From Bryobacterales bacterium (GTDB lineage: Bacteria > Acidobacteriota > Terriglobia > Bryobacterales > UBA6623), in NCBI GenBank assembly GCA_022823865.1, contig JAJEHF010000139.1, forward strand, positions 1-63,349: a stretch of 63,349 bases of DNA, given 5' to 3'. How positions within the stretch are numbered: the first letter of the stretch is position 1; each line of letters starts with the position of its first letter. Below the pieces are notes generated by a model, which was not told the DNA's origin, ran no database searches, and worked only from the letters and a program-made list of their open reading frames with translations. Positions 1 to 12,449 of this stretch are shown piece after piece. The position numbers were made by a program, and so were the translations under genes.

Positions 1-271
1 TGATACGGGCACTGTCGCCTAGGCGACCATACGGCGGCTCCGGCCGCAGAGCGGAGCAGCGTCCGGAACCCGCACTCCATCCCGAGTATGACCACGCAGC
101 TTCGAACCGAGTCTCGTCGGTCTGAGGCTCAGCCTCTCTAGCATTGCGTCGCAATGTCGCTGCGCAGTGCGGGTCAAGCTCGACAGCGCAGCAAGTCTTG
201 AAGCCGCAACGGTCCACGCCGATGTCCAAGCCGCCGGCTCCAGCAAACAGGCTCAGAGCTGGGTGTTTCAT
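1..271 (-). CDS. DNA (cytosine-5-)-methyltransferase, N-terminal part, cut by window edge
   Basis: Reading the minus strand from an ATG at 269-271 gives an open frame that runs off the left edge with no stop (about 90 codons). Its N-terminus carries L-F-A-G-A-G-G-L-D-I-G, the SAM-binding motif I of C5-cytosine methyltransferases, followed about 15 residues later by V-E-L-D-P-H-C-A-A-T-L-R-R-N-A, the usual E-x-D-P-x-A-x-x-x-x-x-N segment (motif II). The family methylates cytosine C5 in DNA, usually as part of a restriction-modification system. After about residue 50 the sequence looks less typical and the catalytic P-C motif is not reached, so a truncated or frameshifted gene cannot be excluded. 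No good ribosome binding site is visible before the ATG. Confidence 0.6.
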   Translation of the reverse strand, partial: MKHPALSLFAGAGGLDIGVDRCGFKTCCAVELDPHCAATLRRNAREAEPQTDETRFEAAWSYSGWSAGSGRCSALRPEPPYGRLGDSARI

Positions 272-348
272 CCCGTCAGGTCGCTGTGGTTCGAGGCACG
301 TCTTGTCGCGTTCTCGTTGTTCTCGGGGAAAGAGCGGTGCCGCCGTCC

Positions 349-1767
349 CTACGCGGGCTCGGTCCAAGGCTGGTCGATCCGCCAGCTCTCAAGATTCTCG
401 ACCCAAGCCTGGCGGCGCTGTCGCAGCCGAGCCAGGGCCGCGGCATGGTCTTGCGAGCTCGCCAGATTGACGGTCTCCTGCGGATCCACCGCCAGGTGGT
501 ACATCTCCTCGTGCGGGGGATCCGCTTGCTGGAAGACAAAATACTTCCAGTCACCGGTATGCACGCCTTCGCTCATCGGGACGCGCGGATTTTCGAAGAG
601 ATGCTCGTAAAACCACTCTTGCCGCCACTGCGGTGATTCTCCCCTTGCGAGCGGCATCAGGCTGCGTCCGTTCATGGACTCGGGTCGGTCGAGCCCGGCC
701 GTGTCCAAGATGGTGGGACAAACATCGATGTTGAGCGCCATCTCGCTGCGGCGGGTTCCCGCGCGCCCGCGCAAGCGCGGATCGCGGATGACCATTGGCG
801 TGCGGATCGATTCCTCGTGCATGTACCATTTGCCGGCCCAGCCGCGCTCTCCGAGGAAGAATCCGTTGTCCCCGGTGAAGATCACGACGGTGTTGTCCAG
901 TTGGCCCAGCTCGTCGAGCCGTGCGAGCATGCGGCCGATCTGGATGTCGACCCCATGGATTAGGGCGTAATAGCGCTTGACGGATTCCTCCCATTTCTCC
1001 GGCGTGCCGAAGCGCCTTACCCAGCGGATGCGGCTTTCGGTGTTGTCCTTGAGAAACTCCGGCAGCGAGTCATAGTACGAGCCGTCCATGTGGGGGAACG
1101 GCTGCAAGCGCAGCCCGTCGTATAGGTCGTCCAAGCGCGGGTCGTTGATGAAGTAGGGGTCGACTCGGTCCTGCACGTGCGGAGCCTTGAAACTCACCGA
1201 GAGGTTCCAGGGTTGGTCCGAGTCCGACCCGTCGAGAAACTCCACAGCTTGGTTTCCCAGATGCTCGGTCATGTGTGCTCGCCCCGGCACTAGGTACTGA
1301 CCCTGTCCCGGCCAGCCTTCGAAGTAGTCGTAGCGGGACGCGGCATCTTCGATATCGTCGGCCCCGCCGACGCCGTATTTTCCGATGAAGCCCGTCCGAT
1401 AGCCCGCGTCGCGGAGGCGGACTGGATAGCTGAGCTGGTGCTGGTCTTCGCTCAGCGGTGTTCGAAAGCCGTGGATGCCGTGGCACCGAGCGTACAGCCC
1501 GGTGAAGAACGACGCTCTCGAGACGGCGCAGATGGAAGTGGTCACGTAGTTGTTCGTGAACATCACGCCCTCGTCCGCGAGCCGGTCCATATTCGGCGTC
1601 CGAATGATCGGGTTCCCACCGGCCCCGAACATGTCATAGCGCTGGTCGTCGGTGAGCAGAAACAGGATGTTGGGGGGGCGATCCGTGCTGGGGCGCGGCC
1701 CGCAGCCCAGCCCGATGGCGGCCGCGCCGCTTAGCGTCCTGAGAAGCTCGCGTCGGGTTCGTCGCAT
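349..1767 (-). CDS. Secreted sulfatase, C-A-V-S-R active site
   Basis: A 472-residue sulfatase-family enzyme, which would remove sulfate esters from carbohydrates or other organosulfates outside the cytoplasm. The N-terminus R-R-T-R-R-E-L-L-R-T-L followed by a hydrophobic Ala/Gly-rich run looks like a Tat or lipoprotein-type signal (Cys at about 22). Metal ligands D40-D41 (L-T-D-D-Q) and the downstream G-D-N-G segment are present. The formylglycine motif is C80-A-V-S-R; Val in the third position departs from the usual Pro or Ala but recurs in some bacterial sulfatases. The C-terminal region with W-Y-M-H-E-E and E-E-M-Y-H-L is typical of the family. It stands alone, on the same strand as the partial methyltransferase, and diverges from folP. 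Substrate unknown. Confidence 0.9.
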   Translation of the reverse strand: MRRTRRELLRTLSGAAAIGLGCGPRPSTDRPPNILFLLTDDQRYDMFGAGGNPIIRTPNMDRLADEGVMFTNNYVTTSICAVSRASFFTGLYARCHGIHGFRTPLSEDQHQLSYPVRLRDAGYRTGFIGKYGVGGADDIEDAASRYDYFEGWPGQGQYLVPGRAHMTEHLGNQAVEFLDGSDSDQPWNLSVSFKAPHVQDRVDPYFINDPRLDDLYDGLRLQPFPHMDGSYYDSLPEFLKDNTESRIRWVRRFGTPEKWEESVKRYYALIHGVDIQIGRMLARLDELGQLDNTVVIFTGDNGFFLGERGWAGKWYMHEESIRTPMVIRDPRLRGRAGTRRSEMALNIDVCPTILDTAGLDRPESMNGRSLMPLARGESPQWRQEWFYEHLFENPRVPMSEGVHTGDWKYFVFQQADPPHEEMYHLAVDPQETVNLASSQDHAAALARLRQRRQAWVENLESWRIDQPWTEPA

Positions 1768-1841
1768 CGCAGGGCAAGCATAGCAGAGCCTACCGGGAAT
1801 CGGATCTCGGGGGTTACGAGCGCGACAATGGGGGACTGGCA

Positions 1842-2666
1842 GTGCTCGGCCCGCACTTCAACTCGCGCAGAACGCTGGTTATGGGTGTCCTAAATGTGAC
1901 GCCGGACTCGTTCTCGGACGGCGGGCGCTATTTGGATGTTGTGCCGGCAACCGAGCGCGGCGTCCGAATGGTCGAGGAAGGGGCAGACATGATTGATGTC
2001 GGCGGGGAGAGCTCGCGTCCCGGCTCAGGCCGCGTCAGCGAGGACGACGAACTTCGACGGGTACTGCCGGTACTGGAGGCTCTGGCTGCGCGGGTCAGCG
2101 TGCCGATCTCGATCGATACGCTCAAGCCGGGTGTCGCGAGGCGCTGTCTGGAGTCGGGCGCGAGCATCGTCAACGATATCCGAGGACTGCGTGACCCACA
2201 GATGCTCTCGGTTGCGGCCGCGGCCCGGGCCAGCGTAGTGATCATGCACATGCGCGGCGAGCCTGCCACGATGCAGCTGGACACGGCCTATGGCGATGTC
2301 GTTGCGGAAGTCTGCTCGTTTCTGAAGGCCCAGTCCGAACGGGCCAGACAGGCGGGAATCCGGGAGATCGCTGTCGATCCGGGCCTAGGCTTTGGCAAGT
2401 CGGCGGGACAGAACTTCGAACTCTTGGCGCGGTTAAGGGAGTTCCGCGCACTAGGCTGCCCCATCTTGGTGGGGCCTTCGCGAAAGTCGTTCTTGGGCAG
2501 CCTGCCCAGCCGCCTGCCCGTCGATGAAAGGTTGGAAGGCACTTTGGCGGCTGTTGCGACAGCTGTGATCAACGGGGCTGCTGTGGTGCGAGTGCACGAT
2601 GTGAAGCAATGTCGGCGCGTGGTAGACGTGGCCGATGCTATCAGGGAGGCGGGAGATGCGGGATAG
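1842..2666 (+). CDS. folP: Dihydropteroate synthase
   Basis: Cytoplasmic enzyme that condenses 6-hydroxymethyl-7,8-dihydropterin diphosphate with p-aminobenzoate to give dihydropteroate in folate synthesis. The 274-residue protein shows the family signature M-G-V-L-N-V-T-P-D-S-F-S-D-G-G near residues 14-28, then D-V-G-G-E-S-S-R-P-G (second signature, pterin binding), N-D-I-R-G and D-P-G-L-G-F-G-K. Length is normal. The start is a GTG; the internal ATG at 1881 opens the conserved core and is too far in to be the start. The next gene, folB, begins inside the 3' end of this one, showing a translationally coupled folate operon. Confidence 0.96.
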   Translation: MLGPHFNSRRTLVMGVLNVTPDSFSDGGRYLDVVPATERGVRMVEEGADMIDVGGESSRPGSGRVSEDDELRRVLPVLEALAARVSVPISIDTLKPGVARRCLESGASIVNDIRGLRDPQMLSVAAAARASVVIMHMRGEPATMQLDTAYGDVVAEVCSFLKAQSERARQAGIREIAVDPGLGFGKSAGQNFELLARLREFRALGCPILVGPSRKSFLGSLPSRLPVDERLEGTLAAVATAVINGAAVVRVHDVKQCRRVVDVADAIREAGDAG

Positions 2667-3021
2667 GGTCGTGCTGCCCGAGATTCCGGTGCAGGCGCGC
2701 GTGGGCTGCGCCGAGCAGGAGCGCGAAGAGTCGCAGATGCTGTTGATCGATATCGAGTTGCGCTGCGATCTGAGCGAGGCCGCGAAGGAGGACTCAATCG
2801 AGGCTGCGATCAACTATGTGGACGTGCGCGCCGAGGCCGCACGGGTGGCTGGTATCCGGCCCTATGCGCTGATCGAGACGATAGCGGAGGGGGTCGCGGC
2901 AGCCCTGCTGGAGCGGTTTGCCGCCGAAGAGGTGCTCGTGCGGGTGCGCAAGCCCACGGCGTTGGCCGAATTCGGTGTCCCGTGGGCTGGGGTTGAGGTG
3001 GTCCGGAACCGACGTGGCTAG
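2656..3021 (+). CDS. folB: Dihydroneopterin aldolase
   Basis: Converts 7,8-dihydroneopterin to 6-hydroxymethyl-7,8-dihydropterin and glycolaldehyde, the step that supplies FolK. The 121-residue protein fits the family (about 120). Family features are the opening D-R-V-V-L-P-E-I-P-V-Q-A-R-V-G-C, the T-fold core around D-I-E-L-R-C-D-L, and A-L-I-E-T-I-A-E-G-V-A near the active-site Glu, and the C-terminal V-R-V-R-K-P segment. The start chosen is the ATG at 2656, preceded by a GGAGGCGGGAG ribosome binding site inside folP, rather than an upstream in-frame codon. It overlaps folP by 11 bp and folK by 8 bp. Confidence 0.93.
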   Translation: MRDRVVLPEIPVQARVGCAEQEREESQMLLIDIELRCDLSEAAKEDSIEAAINYVDVRAEAARVAGIRPYALIETIAEGVAAALLERFAAEEVLVRVRKPTALAEFGVPWAGVEVVRNRRG

Positions 3022-3478
3022 GGCGTATCTGGGCCTGGGATCGAATGTCGGTGACCGGGAACGGCACCTGCGCTTTGCGATGGGCGGTTTGAGCCGAGTT
3101 GGCACGGTGCTCGCTCGCGCGCCCCTGATCGAGACCGAACCCGTCGATTGCCCGGGCGGCATGTTCCTCAACACTTGCGTCTGTCTCGAATCGGCCTTGG
3201 ATCCGTCCGAGTTGCTGTTGGCCGCGATGCGGCTCGAACAACGGCGAGGTCGCAACCGAACCACACGCAACGAACCGCGCGTGCTCGACATCGACATCTT
3301 GCTCTACAGCGATCTCGTGCTATGCGAGAAGGGCCTGCAGATTCCGCACCCGCGCATGCACGAGAGGGGGTTCGTCCTTGAACCGCTGGCAGAGATTGCT
3401 CCGAATCTCGTACACCCGTCGCTCAACGTCACGGTCCGCAGACTGCTCGCGGGGCTCAAGGGCGCGGCGGGTAAATAG
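3014..3478 (+). CDS. folK: 2-amino-4-hydroxy-6-hydroxymethyldihydropteridine diphosphokinase
   Basis: Transfers pyrophosphate from ATP to 6-hydroxymethyl-7,8-dihydropterin, making the FolP substrate. The GTG at 3014 starts the protein directly before the conserved A-Y-L-G-L-G-S-N-V-G-D-R-E motif and overlaps the folB stop by 8 bp; upstream in-frame codons belong to the folB region read in another frame. About 154 residues, normal for the family. Conserved parts seen: G-R-N-R-T-T-R-N-E-P-R-V-L-D-I-D-I-L-L-Y (the D-x-D Mg site and signature) and P-H-P-R-M-H-E-R-G-F-V-L-E-P-L near the C-terminus. It closes a folP-folB-folK operon and converges on ddl. Confidence 0.96.
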   Translation: MARAYLGLGSNVGDRERHLRFAMGGLSRVGTVLARAPLIETEPVDCPGGMFLNTCVCLESALDPSELLLAAMRLEQRRGRNRTTRNEPRVLDIDILLYSDLVLCEKGLQIPHPRMHERGFVLEPLAEIAPNLVHPSLNVTVRRLLAGLKGAAGK

Positions 3479-3500
3479 CAAGCCTAGCGAGGGCGGTTCG

Positions 3501-4562
3501 CTATGCGATGTCGAACCGCAAGGAGCTTGCGTCTGCGTGCCGCTCCAGCGCCAACGCCAGCAATCGCTCGATCAAGCGCTCGTACGGGAGGCCCGATACC
3601 GCCCACATGCGCGGGAACATGCTGATCGAGGTGAAGCCCGGCATCGTGTTGACTTCGTTGACCACGATGCTTGGCCAGCGCGGGTCATCTGTGATGAAGA
3701 AGTCCACTCGCGCCAATCCGGAGCAATCCAGCGCGCGGAACGCCTTGACCGCGAGGTCGCGAACCGCTTCGACTCGTTCGGTCTCGAGCTTGGCCGGCGC
3801 GATCAACTCAGCGGAGTCAGTGACGTACTTGGTCTCGTAGTCGTAGAACCCGCCGTGAGTCACGATTTCTCCCGGCAGGGATGCCTCGGGCGATTGATTG
3901 CCGATCACCGCGCACTCGATCTCGCGCGCTTCGATGCCCGGCTCCACGATCACTTTCGTGTCAAATTCATGCGCATAGCCCAGCGCACCGACCAGGGCCT
4001 CCCGGTTCTCCACCCTGCGAATGCCGACAGACGAACCCAGGTTCGCCGGCTTGACGAATGCAGGGTAGCCCGCATTGCGCTCGATTCGGGAGACACTCTC
4101 CTCGGCTTCGCCTTGCAGTACGGTCTCGTGGGGCAGGGTTGGGATCTCGCTCTCGTTGAACAGCCGCTTCATGACGTCCTTGTCCATGCCGCAAGCCGAA
4201 CCGAGCACGCCTGAGCCGACATAGGGCAAGCCAGCCATGTCCAACAGGCCTTGGAGCCGGCCGTCTTCTCCGTACGGGCCGTGCAATACCGGAAACACCA
4301 CATCGAAGCCCCTCGAGCAGCCCGGCTGGTGAGAGATTTCCACCTCCCTCAAGGAACACTTGCCCGCCGCCTCGTGCGGCAGCAGGCTTGCAGACGCTGC
4401 CGGATCCAGCCACCTGCCCGAGCGCTCGATTGCTATCGGAATCGCCTCGTAACGCGCAGAGTCCAATGCCGAGATGACCGAAGACGCGGACAGGACCGAA
4501 ACCTCGTGCTCGCTCGACCGGCCGCCGAACAGGACTAACACGCGGATCGTTTGCGAAGCCAT
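3501..4562 (-). CDS. ddl: D-alanine--D-alanine ligase
   Basis: ATP-grasp enzyme that joins two D-alanines to form the end of the peptidoglycan pentapeptide. The 353-residue protein has the N-terminal V-L-V-L-F-G-G-R-S-S-E-H-E-V-S motif (residues 8-22), the H-G-P-Y-G-E-D-G segment, P-A-F-V-K-P-A-N-L-G-S-S-V-G-I (ATP-grasp lid) and the C-terminal V-N-E-V-N-T-M-P-G-F-T metal and substrate loop. ATG start. It is convergent with folK (22 bp between stops) and is not in a division/cell-wall cluster here. Whether it prefers D-Ala-D-Ala or D-Ala-D-Lac was not determined. Confidence 0.96.
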   Translation of the reverse strand: MASQTIRVLVLFGGRSSEHEVSVLSASSVISALDSARYEAIPIAIERSGRWLDPAASASLLPHEAAGKCSLREVEISHQPGCSRGFDVVFPVLHGPYGEDGRLQGLLDMAGLPYVGSGVLGSACGMDKDVMKRLFNESEIPTLPHETVLQGEAEESVSRIERNAGYPAFVKPANLGSSVGIRRVENREALVGALGYAHEFDTKVIVEPGIEAREIECAVIGNQSPEASLPGEIVTHGGFYDYETKYVTDSAELIAPAKLETERVEAVRDLAVKAFRALDCSGLARVDFFITDDPRWPSIVVNEVNTMPGFTSISMFPRMWAVSGLPYERLIERLLALALERHADASSLRFDIA

Positions 4563-4980
4563 CTGCGCTGAGGCCGGTGGAGCAAGATGGCGGCGGGCCT
4601 AGAAGGAGCTGTGATGCCGTCCCCGGCACCCCTTCAGGCCAGTTCCGCCAGTCGGGATCCGACCAACTTACAGTATGGCGAAACAAGGAATCGTCGCCTC
4701 GCTCGAAATCTCGCGGTCGGAAAGCTTCCGGTCGTTCAGGCTTACGTCAGAGGTGTGGCGATTTCCGGGCCGGCCCGCACGTCGCTGTTCGAGACCGGCG
4801 TTCCCGCAGCAAGGTCCGTCCCACGCAGTGCGGAGCGATATCTGACCGGGCCACTATCGATCTAGCGCGGATTGATGTGCCGGGCGCGTCGCCTCGTCGC
4901 TGGGAGTAGCCGGGCCCCCTGACCCGGAGTCTTAGCCCCACAGTCAATCAGGTCGTCCGCGATCCTGCAAACTAGTCAGT
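4563..4980. other. Divergent intergenic region between ddl and asnS
   Basis: About 420 bp between two genes transcribed away from each other, so it should hold both promoters. Short open frames occur on both strands but none has a good ribosome binding site or recognisable protein. I see no tRNA, riboswitch or clear hairpin-plus-T-run terminator, and could not assign promoter boxes with confidence in this GC-rich sequence. Confidence 0.5.
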
Positions 4981-6381
4981 ATGGAGAAGCGAGAGATCGC
5001 CGACCTCGTGAGGGGAGCGGTTGGCGTCGGGACGGAAGTGGCTGTCCAAGGCTGGGTGCGCACCCGCCGGGACTCCAAGGCGGGGCTGTCGTTCCTCCAG
5101 ATCAACGATGGCTCCTGCTTCGCGAGCCTGCAGGTGGTGGCTGATAGAACGCTTCCGAACTACGTGCAGGAAATCCAGCACCTCGGCAGCGGGTGTGCGG
5201 TGACGGTCAGGGGCGACCTGGTCGAATCGTTGGGGCGCGGCCAGAGCGTCGAGATTCGCGCGGCGGAGATCGCGGTCGAAGGCTGGGTGGACGATCCCGA
5301 CACCTATCCGATTTCGCCCAAGCGCCACAGCTTCGAATTTCTCCGCGAGGTTGCTCATTTGAGGCCTCGCACCAATACCTTCGGGGCGGTCGCGCGTGTC
5401 AGGAACTGCTTGGCGCAAGCGGTCCATCGGTTCTTCGACGCCAGCGGCTATCTTTGGATCCACACTCCGATCATCACGGCTTCGGACACGGAAGGTGCCG
5501 GAGAGCTGTTCCGCGTGAGCACCCTCGATCTCGCGCGCCTGCCGCGCGAGGCCGATGGCGCTCCCGATTTTTCTGAAGACTTCTTCGGCCGAGAGGCTTT
5601 CCTGACGGTGTCCGGGCAGCTCAACGTCGAGGCCTACTGCCTGGCCCTGAGCAAGGTCTACACCTTCGGTCCCACGTTTAGGGCAGAGAACTCCAATACC
5701 AGCCGGCACTTGGCGGAGTTCTGGATGATCGAGCCGGAAACTGCCTTCGCAGACCTCGACGACAACGCCGACCTAGCCGAGGCGCTGCTCAAGCACCTGT
5801 TTCGAACGGTGCTGGAAGAGCGCGCCGATGACATGGAGTTCTTCGCGCAGCGAGTTCGTCCCGACGCGATCAGCCGCTTGCAGGCGGTGGTCGAACAACC
5901 GTTCGAGCGTATGACGTATACCGAGGCAGTGCGTGCCCTGCAGAACGCCAAGCGCAAGTTCGCGTTCGAAGTCTCGTGGGGCGCCGACCTGCAGTCCGAG
6001 CACGAGCGCTATCTGACCGAAGAATACGTGCGACGCCCGGTCGTCGTGACCAACTATCCGAAGGGAATCAAGCCTTTCTACATGCGCTTGGATGACGGCG
6101 GCGAAACGGTTGCGGCGATGGATGTGCTTGCTCCCGGAATCGGGGAGATCGTCGGCGGCAGCCAGCGAGAGGAACGACTGGACGTTCTCGACAGCCGGCT
6201 CGCCGAGTGCGGGATCGACCCGGAGCCTTACGGCTGGTACCGCGATCTGCGCCGCTACGGCACGGTGCCGCACGCCGGCTTCGGCTTGGGCCTGGAGCGC
6301 ACCATCAGCTACGTGACCGGCATGGCCAACGTGCGCGACGTGATCCCGTTTCCCCGCACGCCCGGGAGCGCGGACTTCTGA
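4981..6381 (+). CDS. asnS: Asparaginyl-tRNA synthetase
   Basis: Class II aminoacyl-tRNA synthetase charging tRNA-Asn. The 466-residue protein has an N-terminal OB-fold anticodon-binding domain ([14 protein letters not shown], about residues 19-32), then motif 2 around [26 protein letters not shown] and motif 3 G-F-G-L-G-L-E-R close to the C-terminus. The ending I-P-F-P-R-T-P is characteristic of AsnRS rather than AspRS. Its presence means Asn-tRNA can be made directly, without relying only on GatCAB. The stop lies 68 bp before an insertion sequence, which therefore leaves the gene intact. Confidence 0.96.
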   Translation: MEKREIADLVRGAVGVGTEVAVQGWVRTRRDSKAGLSFLQINDGSCFASLQVVADRTLPNYVQEIQHLGSGCAVTVRGDLVESLGRGQSVEIRAAEIAVEGWVDDPDTYPISPKRHSFEFLREVAHLRPRTNTFGAVARVRNCLAQAVHRFFDASGYLWIHTPIITASDTEGAGELFRVSTLDLARLPREADGAPDFSEDFFGREAFLTVSGQLNVEAYCLALSKVYTFGPTFRAENSNTSRHLAEFWMIEPETAFADLDDNADLAEALLKHLFRTVLEERADDMEFFAQRVRPDAISRLQAVVEQPFERMTYTEAVRALQNAKRKFAFEVSWGADLQSEHERYLTEEYVRRPVVVTNYPKGIKPFYMRLDDGGETVAAMDVLAPGIGEIVGGSQREERLDVLDSRLAECGIDPEPYGWYRDLRRYGTVPHAGFGLGLERTISYVTGMANVRDVIPFPRTPGSADF

Positions 6382-6441
6382 GTGTCCGCGCCGCTAGAGT
6401 TGGCGGCGCTTCCTCCCTATCCAGCGACAAGTGCACTGGTA

Positions 6442-6449
6442 AACAGGAA
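6442..6449. repeat. 8-bp target site duplication, left copy
   Basis: AACAGGAA directly outside the left inverted repeat of the insertion sequence; the identical octamer lies directly outside the right end. Eight bp is the usual duplication length for the IS1595 family. Confidence 0.88.
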
Positions 6450-6482
6450 CCTGATTACCCAGCAGTTCCAGCCACAGTTAGG
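6450..6482. repeat. Left terminal inverted repeat of the IS1595-type element
   Basis: Starts CCTGATTACCC and continues with a stretch matching the right end at about two thirds of positions, for example the shared AGT..CAGCCA segment. Contains the transposase stop codon. Confidence 0.85.
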
Positions 6483-7402
6483 AGCCGATCGGGCAATGGC
6501 GGGGTGCGCACAGCAACGTAGACCAGACGGGGCACTAGGTCGGCCAACTCGTAGCGCCGATTGAAACGATACGAAAACTCGGCGAGATAGCGTCCCGCAT
6601 AGCGCCCGTCGCAAGCGTGATAGGTGCCGTCGATCGCACGCTTGACGTTGCCCAGCAGCGTGTTCACCCAGCTCAGCCCCGGCGTCTCACAGCTGCCCTT
6701 GCCGCCTCCGGTGACCTGCGCTTGGTGTTGGCAGCCAGCCGCCTGCACGCCCCGGAAACAGGCCAGCCCGTCCGAGCGCACCAGCGTGCCCGCACGCAGG
6801 TGCCGCTCGGCCCAGGCTTGCAGCGCCCGCTTGCGGAAGCCCGCCACCGGGCTTAGCCGCAGCCGCTCCGGACGCCCGTCGGCGCTGACTTGCGCCGCCG
6901 CCACGAAGGGCGTCTTGCGGGCGGCACCACGCCCCCGCTTGCCCCCGCTGGTCTCCCCGCCCAGATAGGCGTCATCGAGCTCGACGATGCCGCGCAGCGG
7001 CTGGCTGTCATCCCGCTCGCGCATCGTCTGCATGAGTTTGTGCTTCAGCATCCAAGCGGTGTTGTAGCTCACCCCCAACTGGCGCTTGAGATCCATCGCC
7101 GCGATCCCGTTCTTGGATTGGGTGAGCAAGTAGATCGCCAAGAACCAAGTCGTCAAGGGCAGCTTGGTGTTGTCGAACACCGTGCCGGCGGTGAGCGAGG
7201 TCTGCTGCTTGCAGCGGATGCACTGCAAGACCTTACGCTGGCGCAGCTGGCAGCACTTGTGGTAGCCGCAGTGGGGGCAGCGGAAGCCGTGCGGCCAGCG
7301 CGCCGCAAACACGGCCTGCTCGCATTGAGCGACGGTTCCGTAGCGAGCGAGGAACTCCGGCAGACTCTGGCCTTTCTGAAACTGGACCTTGTTTTTAGGC
7401 AT
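6455..7402 (-). CDS. IS1595-family transposase (ISXO2-like)
   Basis: A 315-residue DDE-type transposase. An N-terminal zinc-ribbon (C-P-H-C-G-Y-H-K-C-C then C-I-R-C, about residues 43-67) binds DNA, followed by the helix-turn-helix-like region L-K-R-Q-L-G-V-S-Y-N-T-A-W-M-L-K-H-K-L and the ISXO2 catalytic domain with V-E-L-D-D-A-Y-L-G-G (first Asp), R-S-D-G-L-A-C-F (second Asp) and W-V-N-T-L-L-G-N-V-K-R near the H/E/N-type third position. The ATG at 7402 is chosen because AAAGGAG lies 7 nt upstream and a consensus promoter precedes it; an in-frame ATG further upstream lies beyond the likely transcription start. Appears intact. Confidence 0.93.
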   Translation of the reverse strand: MPKNKVQFQKGQSLPEFLARYGTVAQCEQAVFAARWPHGFRCPHCGYHKCCQLRQRKVLQCIRCKQQTSLTAGTVFDNTKLPLTTWFLAIYLLTQSKNGIAAMDLKRQLGVSYNTAWMLKHKLMQTMRERDDSQPLRGIVELDDAYLGGETSGGKRGRGAARKTPFVAAAQVSADGRPERLRLSPVAGFRKRALQAWAERHLRAGTLVRSDGLACFRGVQAAGCQHQAQVTGGGKGSCETPGLSWVNTLLGNVKRAIDGTYHACDGRYAGRYLAEFSYRFNRRYELADLVPRLVYVAVRTPPLPDRLLTVAGTAG

Positions 7403-7429
7403 AGATAACTCCTTTCTGATCAGATACTT

Positions 7430-7458
7430 AGTATACATCAATCTGTATTTTATGTCAA
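7430..7458 (-). promoter_or_regulatory. Consensus sigma70-type promoter of the IS transposase
   Basis: On the minus strand TTGACA (complement of 7453-7458) and TATACT (complement of 7430-7435) are separated by exactly 17 nt. The transposase ATG with its AAAGGAG ribosome site follows about 27 nt after the -10 box. The AT-rich patch stands out in a GC-rich genome and is carried by the element itself. Confidence 0.8.
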
Positions 7459-7492
7459 TTATTTCCTATATTCAATCGACAAATTTTCGCGC

Positions 7493-7525
7493 CGTAAGTA
7501 TGGCTGTGACTTCGGGGTAATCAGG
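7493..7525. repeat. Right terminal inverted repeat of the IS1595-type element
   Basis: Reverse complement begins CCTGATTACCC and mirrors the left end; it lies upstream of the transposase promoter. Confidence 0.85.
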
Positions 7526-7533
7526 AACAGGAA
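7526..7533. repeat. 8-bp target site duplication, right copy
   Basis: AACAGGAA, identical to the octamer on the left side of the element. Confidence 0.88.
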
Positions 7534-7622
7534 TGACGGGCTGAGGTGAGATCTCCAGGAGTTCGAGCAACTAGACTTCGGTTGCTCAACAACCTCTCTT
7601 AACAGGTCCCGCGGCAGCTTCA
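7534..7622 (-). pseudogene. Possible remnant of a HicA-like toxin start
   Basis: In the frame where a partner toxin would overlap the end of the HicB-like gene, the sequence reads C-T-G followed by codons for K-L-P-R-D-L. That matches the common HicA opening M-K-L-P-R-D, with the ATG changed to CTG. After these six residues the similarity is lost, and the insertion sequence lies 88 bp further on. I infer a decayed toxin gene; the match is short and could be chance. Confidence 0.3.
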
Positions 7623-7832
7623 GGCCGCGATAGCCTCGTCGCGGATCAAACGAAGCCTGATCGCGCGCGGCGCGCTACCTTCTTCGAAGTGGCAGAGCAC
7701 GGCGTCTTTCGCCATGGCCTTCAGGTCGTTCCAGTCGTCCCCCTGAGTGAAGATGCTGTGGCCAAGGGCACGAGCCTCGTATCGGCCTTCGTCGGACTCG
7801 GTCACCTCGAAGATGATCTCGGCGATTCTCAT
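7620..7832 (-). CDS. HicB-like antitoxin family small protein
   Basis: About 70 residues starting M-R-I-A-E-I-I-F-E-V-T-E. The pattern G-R-Y-E-A-R-A-L-G-H-S-I-F-T-Q-G-D, then A-V-L-C-H-F-E-E and the ending R-L-R-L-I-R-D-E-A-I-A-A matches a widespread HicB-type family often misnamed as a 2-oxoisovalerate dehydrogenase subunit. Such proteins normally neutralise a HicA mRNA-cleaving toxin encoded directly downstream. The start at 7832 is preferred over one 10 codons upstream because GGAAGGGG precedes it at good spacing. No intact hicA follows; only a short possible remnant and the insertion sequence are found, so this looks like an orphan. Confidence 0.75.
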   Translation of the reverse strand: MRIAEIIFEVTESDEGRYEARALGHSIFTQGDDWNDLKAMAKDAVLCHFEEGSAPRAIRLRLIRDEAIAA

Positions 7833-7928
7833 TGACCCCTTCCCGTCGTTCGTCTTCGCCAAGTCACCCTTGCCGGTGCTCCGATGATCTTCGCGAGCGG
7901 CACTATCGAGATATAGCCTTGAAGGCGA

Positions 7929-12449
<4,521 letters not shown>

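Larger units (their letters stand above)
6450..7525 (-). mobile_element. Complete IS1595-family (ISXO2-like) insertion sequence, 1076 bp
   Basis: The element is bounded by imperfect inverted repeats that both begin CCTGATTACCC and stay similar for about 33 bp, and is flanked by a perfect 8-bp direct repeat AACAGGAA. It encodes one transposase on the minus strand. The transposase stop codon (TAA, complement of 6455-6457) lies inside the left terminal repeat, so the element has no spare sequence at that end. The other end holds an AT-rich promoter region unlike the GC-rich host. Intact ends, intact transposase and exact duplication all point to a recent insertion between asnS and the hicB-like gene. 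Confidence 0.9.

Noticed and set aside
4577..4909. 110-codon plus-strand frame between ddl and asnS
   Set aside because: Composition and lack of ribosome site point to a random frame in the divergent promoter region.
7511..7600. Minus-strand frame that crosses the right IS end and looks like a protein C-terminus
   Set aside because: It has a stop just upstream and runs into the inverted repeat; the exact 8-bp duplication shows the boundary is real, so this is chance.
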